Below, one piece after another: positions 16,977 to 25,325 of a DNA stretch of 37,761 nucleotides (position 1 is the stretch's first letter; each line of letters opens with the position of its first letter). The DNA is from an uncultured Myxococcales bacterium. Lineage in GTDB: Bacteria; Myxococcota_A; Polyangia; Polyangiales; Houyiibacteriaceae. Location: NCBI GenBank assembly GCA_937893795.1, contig CALCTH010000380.1, positions 1 to 37,761 on the forward strand, read 5' to 3'. The notes beneath the pieces were generated by a model. That model was not told the DNA's origin, made no database searches, and was given only the letters and a program-made list of their open reading frames with translations. The position numbers and the translations under genes were made by a program.

Positions 16977-17744
16977 TCAGCGGTTCACGATGTCCAGCAT
17001 CAAGAGGCGCCGGTCGACGGCCGTCCGCGTGGTGCGTGCCGGGGGCGCTGCCGCCGTGCTGGGCACCGCGCCCGTGATGAGCGCGCGTTCCAAGCGGAGC
17101 GACTCCTGTCGCCGCAGCGCAGCCTCGGCGCGGGCGACCTCGGGAAGCGCCGCCGGCTCCTCCGCCGCGCCTTCGCGCCCGGCACCGTCCCTCACCGGGC
17201 GCGGCGCCGCTCCCTCGGACGCGGCGGCACGCTCCCGGAGGCTCGCGACGAGCGCTTGGAGCTCGGCGACCTCCTGCTCGCCCTGCTCGATCTGCTCCGT
17301 GAGGTGCCGGACGAGCTCGCGCTGCGCGTCCTCCTGCTCCTTCAGCGTCTCGGCCGTCTCGCGCAGGGCGTCCCGTTGCTCCGTGGAGACCGCGTCGCTG
17401 TCCGCCACGAAGCGCAGATAGAGGCGCCGCGACTCGAGGCTCGGGATGTCCCAGGCGCCCTTCACCACGCTTGCGAGGTCGACGGTCACCTGGTGCTTCA
17501 GGTCGAGACGATGCGCCGTCTCCAGGCGCTCTTGCTCGAGGCTGGAGGACACGAAATTGAAGAGGGTAGCCAGCACCGTGCCGACCAGCGTGACCAGGCC
17601 GACGGCGACGGGTGATTGCCACCAGGGAGCCTTCCCTTCCTTTGGCCCGCGCTCCATGAGCCTCGCGGCCACCGCGTCCACGAGCCGGTCCACCTCCGGT
17701 CCGGGCTCCGGCTCGGGCGTGGGTCGCTCGTCGAGCATCGTCAT
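16977..17744 (-). CDS. Single-pass membrane protein with coiled coil
   Basis: Predicted 255 residues. Residues 1-40 are cytoplasmic and Pro/Glu-rich. One transmembrane segment follows (about 45-66, SPVAVGLVTLVGTVLATLFN). Heptad-like coiled coils cover about 124-175 (Glu/Gln/Leu-rich) and about 203-222. The tail ends RRLLMLDIVNR. ATG 17744 has GGAGGT 6 bases upstream, and the ATG overlaps the TGA of the caspase-hydrolase gene (ATGA), implying translational coupling and equal dosage. The frame continues to 18356, but that part is antisense-free overlap with the upstream gene and is not used. I recognise no family. A membrane scaffold or signal-relay partner for the protease is plausible. Confidence 0.75.
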   Translation of the reverse strand: MTMLDERPTPEPEPGPEVDRLVDAVAARLMERGPKEGKAPWWQSPVAVGLVTLVGTVLATLFNFVSSSLEQERLETAHRLDLKHQVTVDLASVVKGAWDIPSLESRRLYLRFVADSDAVSTEQRDALRETAETLKEQEDAQRELVRHLTEQIEQGEQEVAELQALVASLRERAAASEGAAPRPVRDGAGREGAAEEPAALPEVARAEAALRRQESLRLERALITGAVPSTAAAPPARTTRTAVDRRLLMLDIVNR

Positions 17745-19486
17745 GACGGCACCTCCACCTTCAGCCAGTCCTTCGGACCGATCAGCGTCGGCCGCTGCGG
17801 ATAGCCCATGCGCGAGACGCGCGTCGCCACCGACCGAGCCACCGCCTCGTAGCTTTTGGCCCGGCCCTGACGGAGCGTCCTCGCGAGGCTCCACGTGAAC
17901 GCCCCGTAGGTCTGCGCGCCCACGCGGTGCTCGTAGGCGAGCTCCCGTTCGCGGCAGGCGTAGAAGAGCAGCGGCATGTAGGGGCCGTAGTGATTCCGGC
18001 GCTCGCGAAGCACGTCGTAGGTGTCCTTCGGGAGCTGGCGCACGTGGCGCGCGAGGCCCACGCGCCGCGTGGAGGGCGGCGCGCTCACCTTCGGTACGTA
18101 GACCTCGGCCTGCGCCGGGAGCCGCGGCTCCCAGCGGCCCCTGTCGTCCCACTGGAGCATGCGGTGCCGGATGTCGTCCGGCGCCTCGAGCCCCCGCGCG
18201 CGCACGGCGCCGTTGCGGGTCATGCCACCGGAATGACAGCAGTCGAAGATGGCCAGGAACTGCGCGTCGTAGGGGAGCTGCGCGTAGAGCCGGTAGAAGT
18301 CCGAGTCGACGACGGCGCGCTCGAGGGTCCAGTCGAAGTCGAAGGGCACGAGGCACTCGTCGACGCGGTCGATGGTCTCGAAGGTCCCGTAGCCGGGAAG
18401 CTGAGCGCCGTGTCCGCTGAAGTAGAGGATGCGCTGGTCACCCGGCTGCACGCCGTGAAGCAGCCACTCGATGCGTTCCCAGATGTTGGCGGCGGTGGCG
18501 CGACCGTCGAGGAGCACGCGCATGTTCTCCGGCTCGAAGCCCCGCTCCTGGAGCGCCTCGCTCATCAGGAAGACGTCGTTCTTGCAGCCGGCGAGTCGCA
18601 TCGCGTCGTCCGGATACTCGTTGATGCCCACCAGCAGCGCGCGGCGCTTCGGCACGACCCGGCGGGCGATCCCCGCGACCTTCACCTCACGGGACGCGGG
18701 AGCGCTGAGATCGCCAGCCACGACCTGGCGGCGGGCGTTCGCCTGGGGCCCGATGAGCAGGGGCCAGACGTCGTCGCTCGCCTTCGCGTGCCGAAAGTAG
18801 GACTCGGCGCGATGGTCGGCGCCGGCGCCGCGCGCGTCGAAGGGCGTGACCACCTGCACGAAGTTGGGCGCGGCCGGCAGACGCACCGGCGCCGTGAAGA
18901 CGCCATCGTGCGGGTTGTACTGGTGGAGCCAGAGGCGCGCCTGGTCGAGGGGCTGGATCCGCCCGCCCATGAACTGGCCCACGACGAAGTGGTTGCCGAT
19001 CTGGGAGCCGACGCTGAGGAACGACCGCTCGCCCACGAGCGAGGGGTCCATCGTGAAGGCGTCGTACGCGATGAGGGAGCCCATGCTGTGACCGATGACG
19101 ACGTCGGGTGTCGTCTCGGCGATGCGCGCGGCCAGCCGGTCCCGCAGCTTCGCCCGGAAGGCGTCGTCCTCGACCCACTTCACGACCATGCCCGCCGACC
19201 AGCGCAGGCTCGTCCTCACGTCGCGGCCAAAGCGGCCCCGCGACCCCAAGGCGCCGCGGAGGCCCCCCGCCACCAGCTTCGCCAGCGCCTCCATGGCGTC
19301 GAGGAAAGAGACGTCGACGTCCTCGAAGAGGTCGTCGTAGTGGACGAAGTCGACGCTCACGTCGTCGGGCGCGTGGCCCGCGCCGGCCACGCCTTCGCCG
19401 ATTGCGTCCCTCCAAAGCCCTTCCCAAGGCCCGCCTGGCTCGTGGCGGTTGATTCCGTGAATCGCCAAGATGCGCGTCGATGTCAT
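17741..19486 (-). CDS. Alpha/beta-hydrolase fused to a caspase-like (peptidase C14) domain
   Basis: Predicted 581 residues. Residues 1-230 form a lipase/esterase-like alpha/beta-hydrolase: ILAIHGIN at 6-13 and the nucleophile elbow GHSMGS with Ser134. Residues about 280-460 form a caspase/metacaspase fold: RALLVGINEYPDDAM, then LYFSGHGAQLPGYG (His359), then IFDCCHSGG (Cys417), so the His-Cys dyad is intact. The rest to 581 is unassigned. Caspase-like proteases of this kind cleave after Arg or Lys, or act in signalling and cell-death circuits. There is no signal peptide, so it is cytosolic. ATG 19486 has GGAGG 5 bases upstream; a GTG at 19498 is possible. It is the first gene of a probable four-gene operon and overlaps the next by 4 bases. 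I have not seen this exact fusion described, but cannot search. Confidence 0.9.
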   Translation of the reverse strand: MTSTRILAIHGINRHEPGGPWEGLWRDAIGEGVAGAGHAPDDVSVDFVHYDDLFEDVDVSFLDAMEALAKLVAGGLRGALGSRGRFGRDVRTSLRWSAGMVVKWVEDDAFRAKLRDRLAARIAETTPDVVIGHSMGSLIAYDAFTMDPSLVGERSFLSVGSQIGNHFVVGQFMGGRIQPLDQARLWLHQYNPHDGVFTAPVRLPAAPNFVQVVTPFDARGAGADHRAESYFRHAKASDDVWPLLIGPQANARRQVVAGDLSAPASREVKVAGIARRVVPKRRALLVGINEYPDDAMRLAGCKNDVFLMSEALQERGFEPENMRVLLDGRATAANIWERIEWLLHGVQPGDQRILYFSGHGAQLPGYGTFETIDRVDECLVPFDFDWTLERAVVDSDFYRLYAQLPYDAQFLAIFDCCHSGGMTRNGAVRARGLEAPDDIRHRMLQWDDRGRWEPRLPAQAEVYVPKVSAPPSTRRVGLARHVRQLPKDTYDVLRERRNHYGPYMPLLFYACRERELAYEHRVGAQTYGAFTWSLARTLRQGRAKSYEAVARSVATRVSRMGYPQRPTLIGPKDWLKVEVPS

Positions 19487-19514
19487 CGCCCCCTCCACGC
19501 AGAGCCTTCCACGC

Positions 19515-19531
19515 GCGGCCCGCGGGGCCGC
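19515..19531. promoter_or_regulatory. Perfect 7-3-7 inverted repeat in a divergent promoter region
   Basis: GCGGCCC-GCG-GGGCCGC lies in the 73-base gap between the divergent caspase-hydrolase and methyltransferase genes. It could be an operator shared by both promoters, or chance in GC-rich DNA. No -35/-10 pair is convincing. Confidence 0.25.
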
Positions 19532-19559
19532 TTACGCACGATTTCGGCAGGAGCGAACG

Positions 19560-20171
19560 ATGAGGCTGCGCGACGTTCTGGTGTCTCAGCTGGCCAAGCC
19601 CCACGGCGTCTTGACCGGGCCGATCTCGCGGCTCCTGAACCGCGGTAACCGGCTGATCACCGCGCACACCCTCGGCGCGCTCGAGCTCACCGACGAGAGT
19701 GCCGTCCTGGAGGTCGGCTTCGGGGGCGGCGTCGGCCTCGAGATGGTGATGGAGCACGTGCCCGAGGCCCGGCTCGTCGGCATCGACCTCAGCGACGACG
19801 TCGTACGCCGGGCCCGGAAGCGCTTCCCGACGCTGGATCTTCGCCAGGCCTCGGCCGACGCGCTGCCCTTCGAGGCGGAGTTCGACGCGGTCTTCGCCGT
19901 GAACGTCGCCTATTTCTGGGAGAGCCTCCCGGACGTGCTCGCAGAGCTGCTGCGGGTGCTGCGGCCGGGAGGGCGCCTCGCCCTCGGCGTGCGCCCCGCC
20001 GCCACCTGCGCACGCCTGCACTTCGCCGACGCGGGCCATCGCGAGTGGGACCCCGCGCAGTACGGCGACGCGGCGCGCGCGGCAGGCTTCGTCGACGTGC
20101 GCGTAACCCGCATGCCCGACCCGGGAGGCGGCGCCTACGTGGTCCTCGGCCATCGCGCGCCCGCGCCGTGA
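19560..20171 (+). CDS. Class I SAM-dependent methyltransferase
   Basis: Predicted 203 residues of Rossmann-fold methyltransferase. Motif I is LEVGFGGGVG (50-59), followed by the acidic end of strand 2 (VGIDLSDD, 73-80), a strand-4 region AVFAVNVAYFW (110-120) and the later motif LRVLRPGGRL (131-140). ATG 19560 has AGGAG 7 bases upstream; the longer frame from 19470 would overlap the divergent gene. The substrate is unknown and the protein is short for the fold. It resembles generic UbiE/Methyltransf_11-type enzymes, acting on a small molecule or quinone-like substrate. Its stop is 18 bases from the convergent gene downstream. Confidence 0.9.
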   Translation: MRLRDVLVSQLAKPHGVLTGPISRLLNRGNRLITAHTLGALELTDESAVLEVGFGGGVGLEMVMEHVPEARLVGIDLSDDVVRRARKRFPTLDLRQASADALPFEAEFDAVFAVNVAYFWESLPDVLAELLRVLRPGGRLALGVRPAATCARLHFADAGHREWDPAQYGDAARAAGFVDVRVTRMPDPGGGAYVVLGHRAPAP

Positions 20172-20189
20172 AGCGCGCGTCGCGACGGG

Positions 20190-20864
20190 TCACTCGTAGT
20201 TGATGACGAGCAGGGTCTTCACGAGGTCGACGCCGTGCGCCCGCCCGGCGGAACCGAGCCGCTCGAGTTGCGCTTCCACGCGGGATGCGCGCACGTGGCG
20301 CGCCAGACCCCTGCCGTAGCCCGGGAAGACTGCCTGGAACCAGGGGTAGACCAGCGCCTCGGGCATGGCCGCGAGCTCGACCTCGACGCGCGCCGAGTCG
20401 CGATGCCGGACCGTGGCGTCGATGAAGTCGAAGTAGAGCGCGAAGCCCCGGGCCATGCGGATTGCCGCGCCCGCGGGCGTCACGAGCTTGGCGAGGAAGC
20501 GGTAGACGCCGCTCACGTCGGCTTCCGCCTGCGCCGCGGAGCGGACGTGCACGAACTCGGGGAAGCTCGTCCCCGTGAGGCGTCCGCAGACGAGGCCCGC
20601 CTCGACGAGCGGTACCAGGTCGTAGGAGCTGCTGACGAGGAAGGCGTCCTCCTCGAAGAAGGCTCGCGTTTCCGGACGAAGCTCCGCCGCCTGCGCGTCG
20701 AGGCCTCCCGGCACGTGCTCCGCCACGTAGCGCTGATGCGCCAGGAAGGTGCCGCCCTTCGCGCGAAAGGGGCTCTCGCCCGGGGGGAAGGGCCACGCCG
20801 CGAGCTGCTCGGCGATCGCCTCGTCCACGCTCCCCGCGTCCGGCAGTGGGGTGGCCGCATTCAT
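20190..20864 (-). CDS. Conserved hypothetical protein
   Basis: Predicted 224 residues with no signal peptide or transmembrane segment. The layout (SYDLVPLVEAGLVCG, then EFVHVRSAAQ, then an alpha/beta C-terminal half ending LVKTLLVINYE) faintly recalls the myxobacterial DUF2378/TIGR02265 paralogous family, but I cannot confirm it. It follows the hybrid histidine kinase gene by 69 bases on the same strand and may be co-transcribed, so it could be an accessory ligand-binding or output protein. There is no good ribosome-binding site; the start codon lies inside a perfect inverted repeat (20860-20878). Confidence 0.6.
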   Translation of the reverse strand: MNAATPLPDAGSVDEAIAEQLAAWPFPPGESPFRAKGGTFLAHQRYVAEHVPGGLDAQAAELRPETRAFFEEDAFLVSSSYDLVPLVEAGLVCGRLTGTSFPEFVHVRSAAQAEADVSGVYRFLAKLVTPAGAAIRMARGFALYFDFIDATVRHRDSARVEVELAAMPEALVYPWFQAVFPGYGRGLARHVRASRVEAQLERLGSAGRAHGVDLVKTLLVINYE

Positions 20865-20878
20865 GCACGACGCATGAA
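20860..20878. promoter_or_regulatory. Perfect 7-5-7 inverted repeat covering a start codon
   Basis: TTCATGC-ACGAC-GCATGAA has 7-base arms around a 5-base loop. On the minus strand the ATG of the 20190-20864 gene lies in one arm, so an mRNA hairpin would hide the start. It could also be a DNA operator. It is relatively AT-rich in a GC-rich setting, which makes chance less likely but does not exclude it. Confidence 0.35.
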
Positions 20879-20902
20879 CGGCAGTTCTCTCGTCGGCTGT
20901 TG

Positions 20903-20933
20903 CCCGGGGCGCGCGAAAACGCCTTCGCCCGGG
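20903..20933 (-). other. GC-rich hairpin just after the histidine kinase stop codon
   Basis: CCCGGGGCG and CGCCCGGG can pair (about 8 base pairs with one bulge), with a loop of roughly 14 bases, directly after the kinase stop. No T-run follows on the minus strand, so it is not a classic intrinsic terminator. It may be a transcript-stability or processing hairpin between two same-strand genes. Confidence 0.25.
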
Positions 20934-22913
20934 TCAGCGTCCCGTGGCCGACGTGCGCGGCGGCCGCGAAACGGGCAGACCGCCCGCCGCCAGCCGCTCG
21001 CAATAGACCTCGCGGATCACGCGCTGGAGCGCCTTCCGGTCGAGGGGTTTCGTCAGCACCTCGTTCATCCCGGACTCCAGGCACGCGCGGCGCTCGGCGT
21101 CCACGGCGCTCGCCGTGAGCGCCAGGATCGGTCCCGCGTGGCCCTGGGCCCGGAGCTGTCGCGTGGCCTCGAGACCGTCCATCACCGGCATGTGCACGTC
21201 CATGAAGACGAGGTCCGGCGTCTCGTCGGCGACGGCGGCGGCCACGAGGCTTCCGTCGTCCACGAAGCGCGTGCGCACCTGCGGGAAGAGAGCCGCCAGT
21301 GTCTTTTCCACCACCAGCTGGTTCACACGGTTGTCCTCGGCCACCAGCACGGAGAGCGCGATGCCGGTGTCGTCGGGAGGCACGACCGTCGCCAGAATCG
21401 ACGGCCGGACCTCCTCCTCCGCCTGCGGCAAGGGCAGCGAGATCCGGAAGGTCGTGCCCAGCCCGGGCGTGCTCTCGACCTCGACCCCACCCTCCATGGC
21501 CTCGACCAGCTGGTCGACGATGGCCAGGCCCAGCCCGGTACCGCCGAAGCGGCGCGTGGTTCCCGCGTCCGCCTGCCGAAAGGGCTCGAAGATGTGCTCT
21601 AGCTGGGCGTCTCCCATCCCGATGCCGGAGTCCTCCACCTCGAAGACCACGCCTCCCTCGGGCCCGACGAGCACGCGCAGCGTCACCTGGCCCTCCCTCG
21701 TGAACTTCACCGCGTTGGAGACCAGGTTCGAGAGCACCTGCCGCAGGCGCGTCGGGTCGGCCACGTAGGCCGGGGCCAGGTCTCGGGAGACCTCTCTCCG
21801 GAGCGTGACCGTCGCTTGGCCGCGATGAAGCGCGAGCACCTCGTCGGCCAGCGCCGCCAAAGCCACGGGGCGCAGCTCCAGCTCGAGCTCGCCGGCCTCG
21901 TACTTCGAGAAGTCGAGGAGATCGTTCAGGAGCTGGCGAAGCTGGCGTCCGGAGGATCGAACGACCTTCAGCGTCTTGCGGTGCTCGGCCGCGAGCTGCC
22001 GGTCGTCGAGCACGGCGTCGACGAGGCCCAGCACGCCGTTCATCGGCGTACGGAGCTCGTGGCTGATCGAGGCCAGGAAGGTCTGCCGGGCGGCGAGCGC
22101 GTCTTCGGCGGCCTTGGTAGCGGCGACGAGCGCGTTCTCCCGCTCCACACGCTCGCGGAGGTCGTTCCACACCACCAGGTGCGCGGGACCGCTCGGGAGC
22201 TGCACCCGGCGGAGAAAGACCTCCATGGGGAGCTCGTCACCCGCGGCCGTCTGGTGCATCCAGAAGAACCGGTGTCCGCCGCGCTCCTCGGAGATGCGGT
22301 CCATTTCCTCGGATTTCTCACGGGAGAGGCGACCGTCCGGCTGCCGCTCCGGCGAGAACTCCGCGGGGTGGCGGTCCAAGAGCGCGACCTTGTCGCGTAG
22401 CCCGAGGATCTGCACCGCGGCGTCGTTGCACTCGCGGATACCGCGGTCGTCGAAGATGAGGTGCGGTGCCGTCGACGCCTCGAAGAGGATGTGGAAGTGC
22501 TGGCCCCACTGCGACGCCTCCGTGACGTCGGCGAGCACGGTCACCTCGAAGGGCCCGCGCCGAGCCGGCGCGAAGACGAGGGAGCGTTGCTCGCCGTCCG
22601 AGAGCCGGATGGGCACGATGGGAGTCACGGGCCAGTGCTTCGCACGGTCGCGCTCGTAGAAGGCGAGCTGCTCGTCGTAGCGCGCGTCGCCGTGCACCGC
22701 GCGGAGGAGCTCCGGCATGGTCCAGGATCCGCGATGGGGAACCCCGAGGAGCTCGCGTGCCTTGGCGTTCACCCATACGCGGCGGCCCACGGCCACGAGA
22801 AGGCCGAGACCCAGCGGGTCGATCAATCGCCGAACGCCGGGCCCCAGCACGCGAGACGCGACGCGCAGCAGGGGGGCGTCGCGAGGGTCCCTTTCTCGTG
22901 GACGCCGTGGCAC
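20934..22913 (-). CDS. Soluble hybrid histidine kinase (PAS-PAS-HisKA-HATPase-REC)
   Basis: Predicted about 659 residues if the GTG at 22913 is used. The frame is open to 23240 but that part overlaps the upstream gene, and no start has a good ribosome-binding site. In order: a PAS-like region (about 20-130), a second PAS (about 137-245, HFHILFEASTAPHLIFDD), HisKA with SHELRTPMNGVLG (His285), HATPase with NLVSNAVKF, EDSGIGMG and GGTGLGLAI, and a receiver domain with VLVAEDNRVNQ, FMDVHMPVMDG (phospho-acceptor Asp572) and the Lys of LTKPLD. There are no transmembrane helices, so it senses a cytosolic signal or partner. No separate response regulator with DNA-binding is nearby; output probably passes through a phosphotransfer protein elsewhere. 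Confidence 0.92.
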   Translation of the reverse strand: MPRRPRERDPRDAPLLRVASRVLGPGVRRLIDPLGLGLLVAVGRRVWVNAKARELLGVPHRGSWTMPELLRAVHGDARYDEQLAFYERDRAKHWPVTPIVPIRLSDGEQRSLVFAPARRGPFEVTVLADVTEASQWGQHFHILFEASTAPHLIFDDRGIRECNDAAVQILGLRDKVALLDRHPAEFSPERQPDGRLSREKSEEMDRISEERGGHRFFWMHQTAAGDELPMEVFLRRVQLPSGPAHLVVWNDLRERVERENALVAATKAAEDALAARQTFLASISHELRTPMNGVLGLVDAVLDDRQLAAEHRKTLKVVRSSGRQLRQLLNDLLDFSKYEAGELELELRPVALAALADEVLALHRGQATVTLRREVSRDLAPAYVADPTRLRQVLSNLVSNAVKFTREGQVTLRVLVGPEGGVVFEVEDSGIGMGDAQLEHIFEPFRQADAGTTRRFGGTGLGLAIVDQLVEAMEGGVEVESTPGLGTTFRISLPLPQAEEEVRPSILATVVPPDDTGIALSVLVAEDNRVNQLVVEKTLAALFPQVRTRFVDDGSLVAAAVADETPDLVFMDVHMPVMDGLEATRQLRAQGHAGPILALTASAVDAERRACLESGMNEVLTKPLDRKALQRVIREVYCERLAAGGLPVSRPPRTSATGR

Positions 22914-22980
22914 CTCGAAGGACCGTACGGCGCCTTTCCCGAGGACTTCAGGCCGAGACGCGTCGCCTCGCGCTCCGGGC

Positions 22981-24330
22981 TCAGAGCGCGAAGTCGTAGA
23001 GCGCCTGGTCGTCCTGGTAGCTCGACGCCACGACGCGCCCCCCTTCCATGGCGACGTAGAGGCCGAGCCCCAGTCCGGCAAAGCGACGTCGCGGCCGGAA
23101 GGTGTCTTCGAGCGCGTAGCTGTCGCCGGGCTGCCGTTCGTAGACGCGAATCTCGCCCACGCCCGCGAGGCCGTCGACCTCGGCTCCCGTGACGCCCACC
23201 GCGAGCCGGTCAGCGTCCATGGCCATGCCGGGGCCCACATCCGGGACGACGTCGCTCCACACCTCCACGAAGACGCCCGCCGAGCGCCGATGAACGGCGA
23301 CCCGGTCGGTCTGCGGCGCGTAGGTCGCGAGGTAGTCCCCGGAGAGCGCGACCGCGCTACCGAAGTGGTCGAGCACGCTCGGCGTGGGGTCTTCGATGAT
23401 CTGCGTTTGGACGAAGTCCGCCGTCGCGCTCGCGCGCTCGTAGACGAAGACCCGTCCGTTGCGGAGCGTCGAGGGATTCCCGCTCGAGGGCTCCTCCGCG
23501 ACCACGAGCGTGTTGCCGTCGAGGCGCACGAGCTGGCCGAAGTTCATGTCGAACTGCGTCGGCTGCAGATCCGACATGAAGAGCTGCGACTGGGTCCAGG
23601 TGCCGCCGCTCCGTTCGTAGACGAAGACGCGCCCGTCGCCGCCGTTCCAACGCTGCGCCGCGAGGACGAGCGTCTCCCCTTCGATGGCGCTCTTGAAGGC
23701 GGTCCCATTCTCGCTCGGCGATGCGAAACCCATGAGGTCGGGCTCCAGCACCTGCTCGAGCGCCCATGCGCCGCCCGGGTCCTGCACGTAGACGTGCGCC
23801 AATCCATAGGGAGCCATGGACGAACGCGAGGTCACCACCGCGCGTGTCCCGTCGGTCGATGCTCCCGTCACCGTGCGGCTCGCGGGGCCGGGGATCGCCT
23901 GCTCGAGGGACCAGCCGCCCGGGTCCCGCCGGTAAACGTCCGTCGCAGCACCGTGGGACGCGACGAGCCGACCATCCGCGAGCCCGAAACGGCGACCGAA
24001 GGTGAAGACGTCCTCGCTCGTCGAGGCCGTGAGCGAGTGGACCGGCGCGAACTCGCCCAGGGCGTCGTCCGCGAAAGCGTGCACGGCGCCGGTGCTCGTC
24101 ACGTCGGGGCCGGTGGCCTCGTTCGCGGCGCCGACCAGGGCATGGCCCGGTGTCAGCGCGACGTCGCCGCCGAACCCTGCGCTCGCGTCCGCATCGTCGC
24201 CGTGTCGCGCGAGCCGGCTCGTCTCGCTCCAGCTGCCGGCGAAGTCGTAGACGTAGGCCGCGCCCGCATTCGGCGCGTCGCCGTCGGCGCCCGGCGCGCC
24301 CACGAGGATGCGCGTCCCCGCCAGGGCCAC
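22981..24330 (-). CDS. FG-GAP-type propeller lipoprotein, 3' fragment (frameshifted)
   Basis: This is the C-terminal 449 residues of the same protein that begins at 25325. It continues the propeller blades directly: ALAGTRILVGAPGADGD, then FGGDVALTPGHALVGAANEA and further repeats of the FGxxVALxGxxLxVGAP type. The C-terminus is LVASSYQDDQALYDFAL. It lacks its own start signal and signal peptide, and its upstream frame continues as HDDYFGSEVALAGT, which exactly completes the blade broken in the upstream fragment. Restoring one base near 24354 gives a single 781-residue gene. It may be a true pseudogene or a sequence error. Confidence 0.8.
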   Translation of the reverse strand: MALAGTRILVGAPGADGDAPNAGAAYVYDFAGSWSETSRLARHGDDADASAGFGGDVALTPGHALVGAANEATGPDVTSTGAVHAFADDALGEFAPVHSLTASTSEDVFTFGRRFGLADGRLVASHGAATDVYRRDPGGWSLEQAIPGPASRTVTGASTDGTRAVVTSRSSMAPYGLAHVYVQDPGGAWALEQVLEPDLMGFASPSENGTAFKSAIEGETLVLAAQRWNGGDGRVFVYERSGGTWTQSQLFMSDLQPTQFDMNFGQLVRLDGNTLVVAEEPSSGNPSTLRNGRVFVYERASATADFVQTQIIEDPTPSVLDHFGSAVALSGDYLATYAPQTDRVAVHRRSAGVFVEVWSDVVPDVGPGMAMDADRLAVGVTGAEVDGLAGVGEIRVYERQPGDSYALEDTFRPRRRFAGLGLGLYVAMEGGRVVASSYQDDQALYDFAL

Positions 24331-25325
24331 CTCGCTCCCGAAGTAGTCGTCGTGAATCCGTCGGACGCCACCAGCTTCGCCACCTCGGCGAAGGACCCCG
24401 CGGCCGGGGCGTCGAAGACGTAGACCGCGCCGGCGTCGTTCGCGCCGACGAGGTCCGCGTGCCCCGCCCCGATGACGAGGCGCCTCGCGCCCCCGGGGAG
24501 CTCTTCGAGCGCGAGGCCCGCGCCGAAGATGTCACCCGTCGCGGCGTCGCCCGCGGTCAGCGTCTGGTCGAGCGCAAGCGCCCCTCCGGCGTCGGGCTCG
24601 AAGATGAACACGCTGCCCGCGTCGGCGTTCTGCGCCAGGTCGCGGCGAAGCGCGGCCACGGCCACGGTGTCGCCGTCGATGGCGACCTCGCTCCCGAACT
24701 TGTCCGAGGCAGCGGGCGCCGGCGCCGTGAGCTCGTCGGTCTGGAACCAGGTACCTGCCGACGAGCGCTCGAAGACGAAGGCGGCGCCGGCATCCGTCGC
24801 CCCGGAGTGGTCCCGGTCGACAGCGCCCATCACGAGCCGCTCGGCGTCGGCGTCGATCGCCACGGAGCCCCCGAAGGCCTCCCAAGGCTGGCGCGGATAG
24901 GGCGCGCGCAGCGTGGCGGCGAGCTCCCAGCCCACCGCGGCATCGCGCTCGTAGACGTAGACGCTGCCGGAGCGAAGGGCGCCGGGCTGATGGTCGCGGG
25001 GCGCGCCGATGGCCAGGAAGGTGCCGGAGATCGCGACGGCGCTCCCGAACTCTTCGTCGGCGGGCGAGGGCGAGGTGATGCGCTGGTCGAGGGACCAGAC
25101 GTCGCCGCGGCGCACGTAGGTATAGACGGCTCCTTCGCGGGAACCCTCCTGATAGGCGCCCACGGCGGCCCGGAGCCCGCTGACCGACACGCTTCGGCCA
25201 AAGCGGGCGTAGTCGTCGAGACTGCTCGCCTCGAGGCGCTGCGTCTCTCCGGCGCACGCCGCGAGCAAGGCGCACGTCGCCATGACCGCGCGCCTGCCGG
25301 CGCGGCGGGTGTGGATCCCTCCCAT
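24153..25325 (-). CDS. FG-GAP-type propeller lipoprotein, 5' fragment (frameshifted)
   Basis: The start is secure: GGGAGGG lies 3 bases before ATG 25325. The signal peptide has a basic head (HTRRAGRR), a core (AVMATCALL) and the lipobox LLAAC (Cys24). Repeats of about 65 residues follow, with FGSAVAISGTFLAIGAP, FGGSVAIDADAERLVMGA and FGSEVAIDGDTVAVAA cores, as in FG-GAP_2/integrin-like surface proteins. Coding sense ends near residue 324 (base about 24354), at KLVASDGF. The remaining residues to 24153 are out-of-frame Arg/Thr/Ala-rich nonsense. See the 3' fragment at 22981-24330 for the rest of the protein. Confidence 0.8.
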   Translation of the reverse strand: MGGIHTRRAGRRAVMATCALLAACAGETQRLEASSLDDYARFGRSVSVSGLRAAVGAYQEGSREGAVYTYVRRGDVWSLDQRITSPSPADEEFGSAVAISGTFLAIGAPRDHQPGALRSGSVYVYERDAAVGWELAATLRAPYPRQPWEAFGGSVAIDADAERLVMGAVDRDHSGATDAGAAFVFERSSAGTWFQTDELTAPAPAASDKFGSEVAIDGDTVAVAALRRDLAQNADAGSVFIFEPDAGGALALDQTLTAGDAATGDIFGAGLALEELPGGARRLVIGAGHADLVGANDAGAVYVFDAPAAGSFAEVAKLVASDGFTTTTSGARWPWRGRASSWARRAPTATRRMRARPTSTTSPAAGARRAGSRDTATMRTRAQGSAATSR

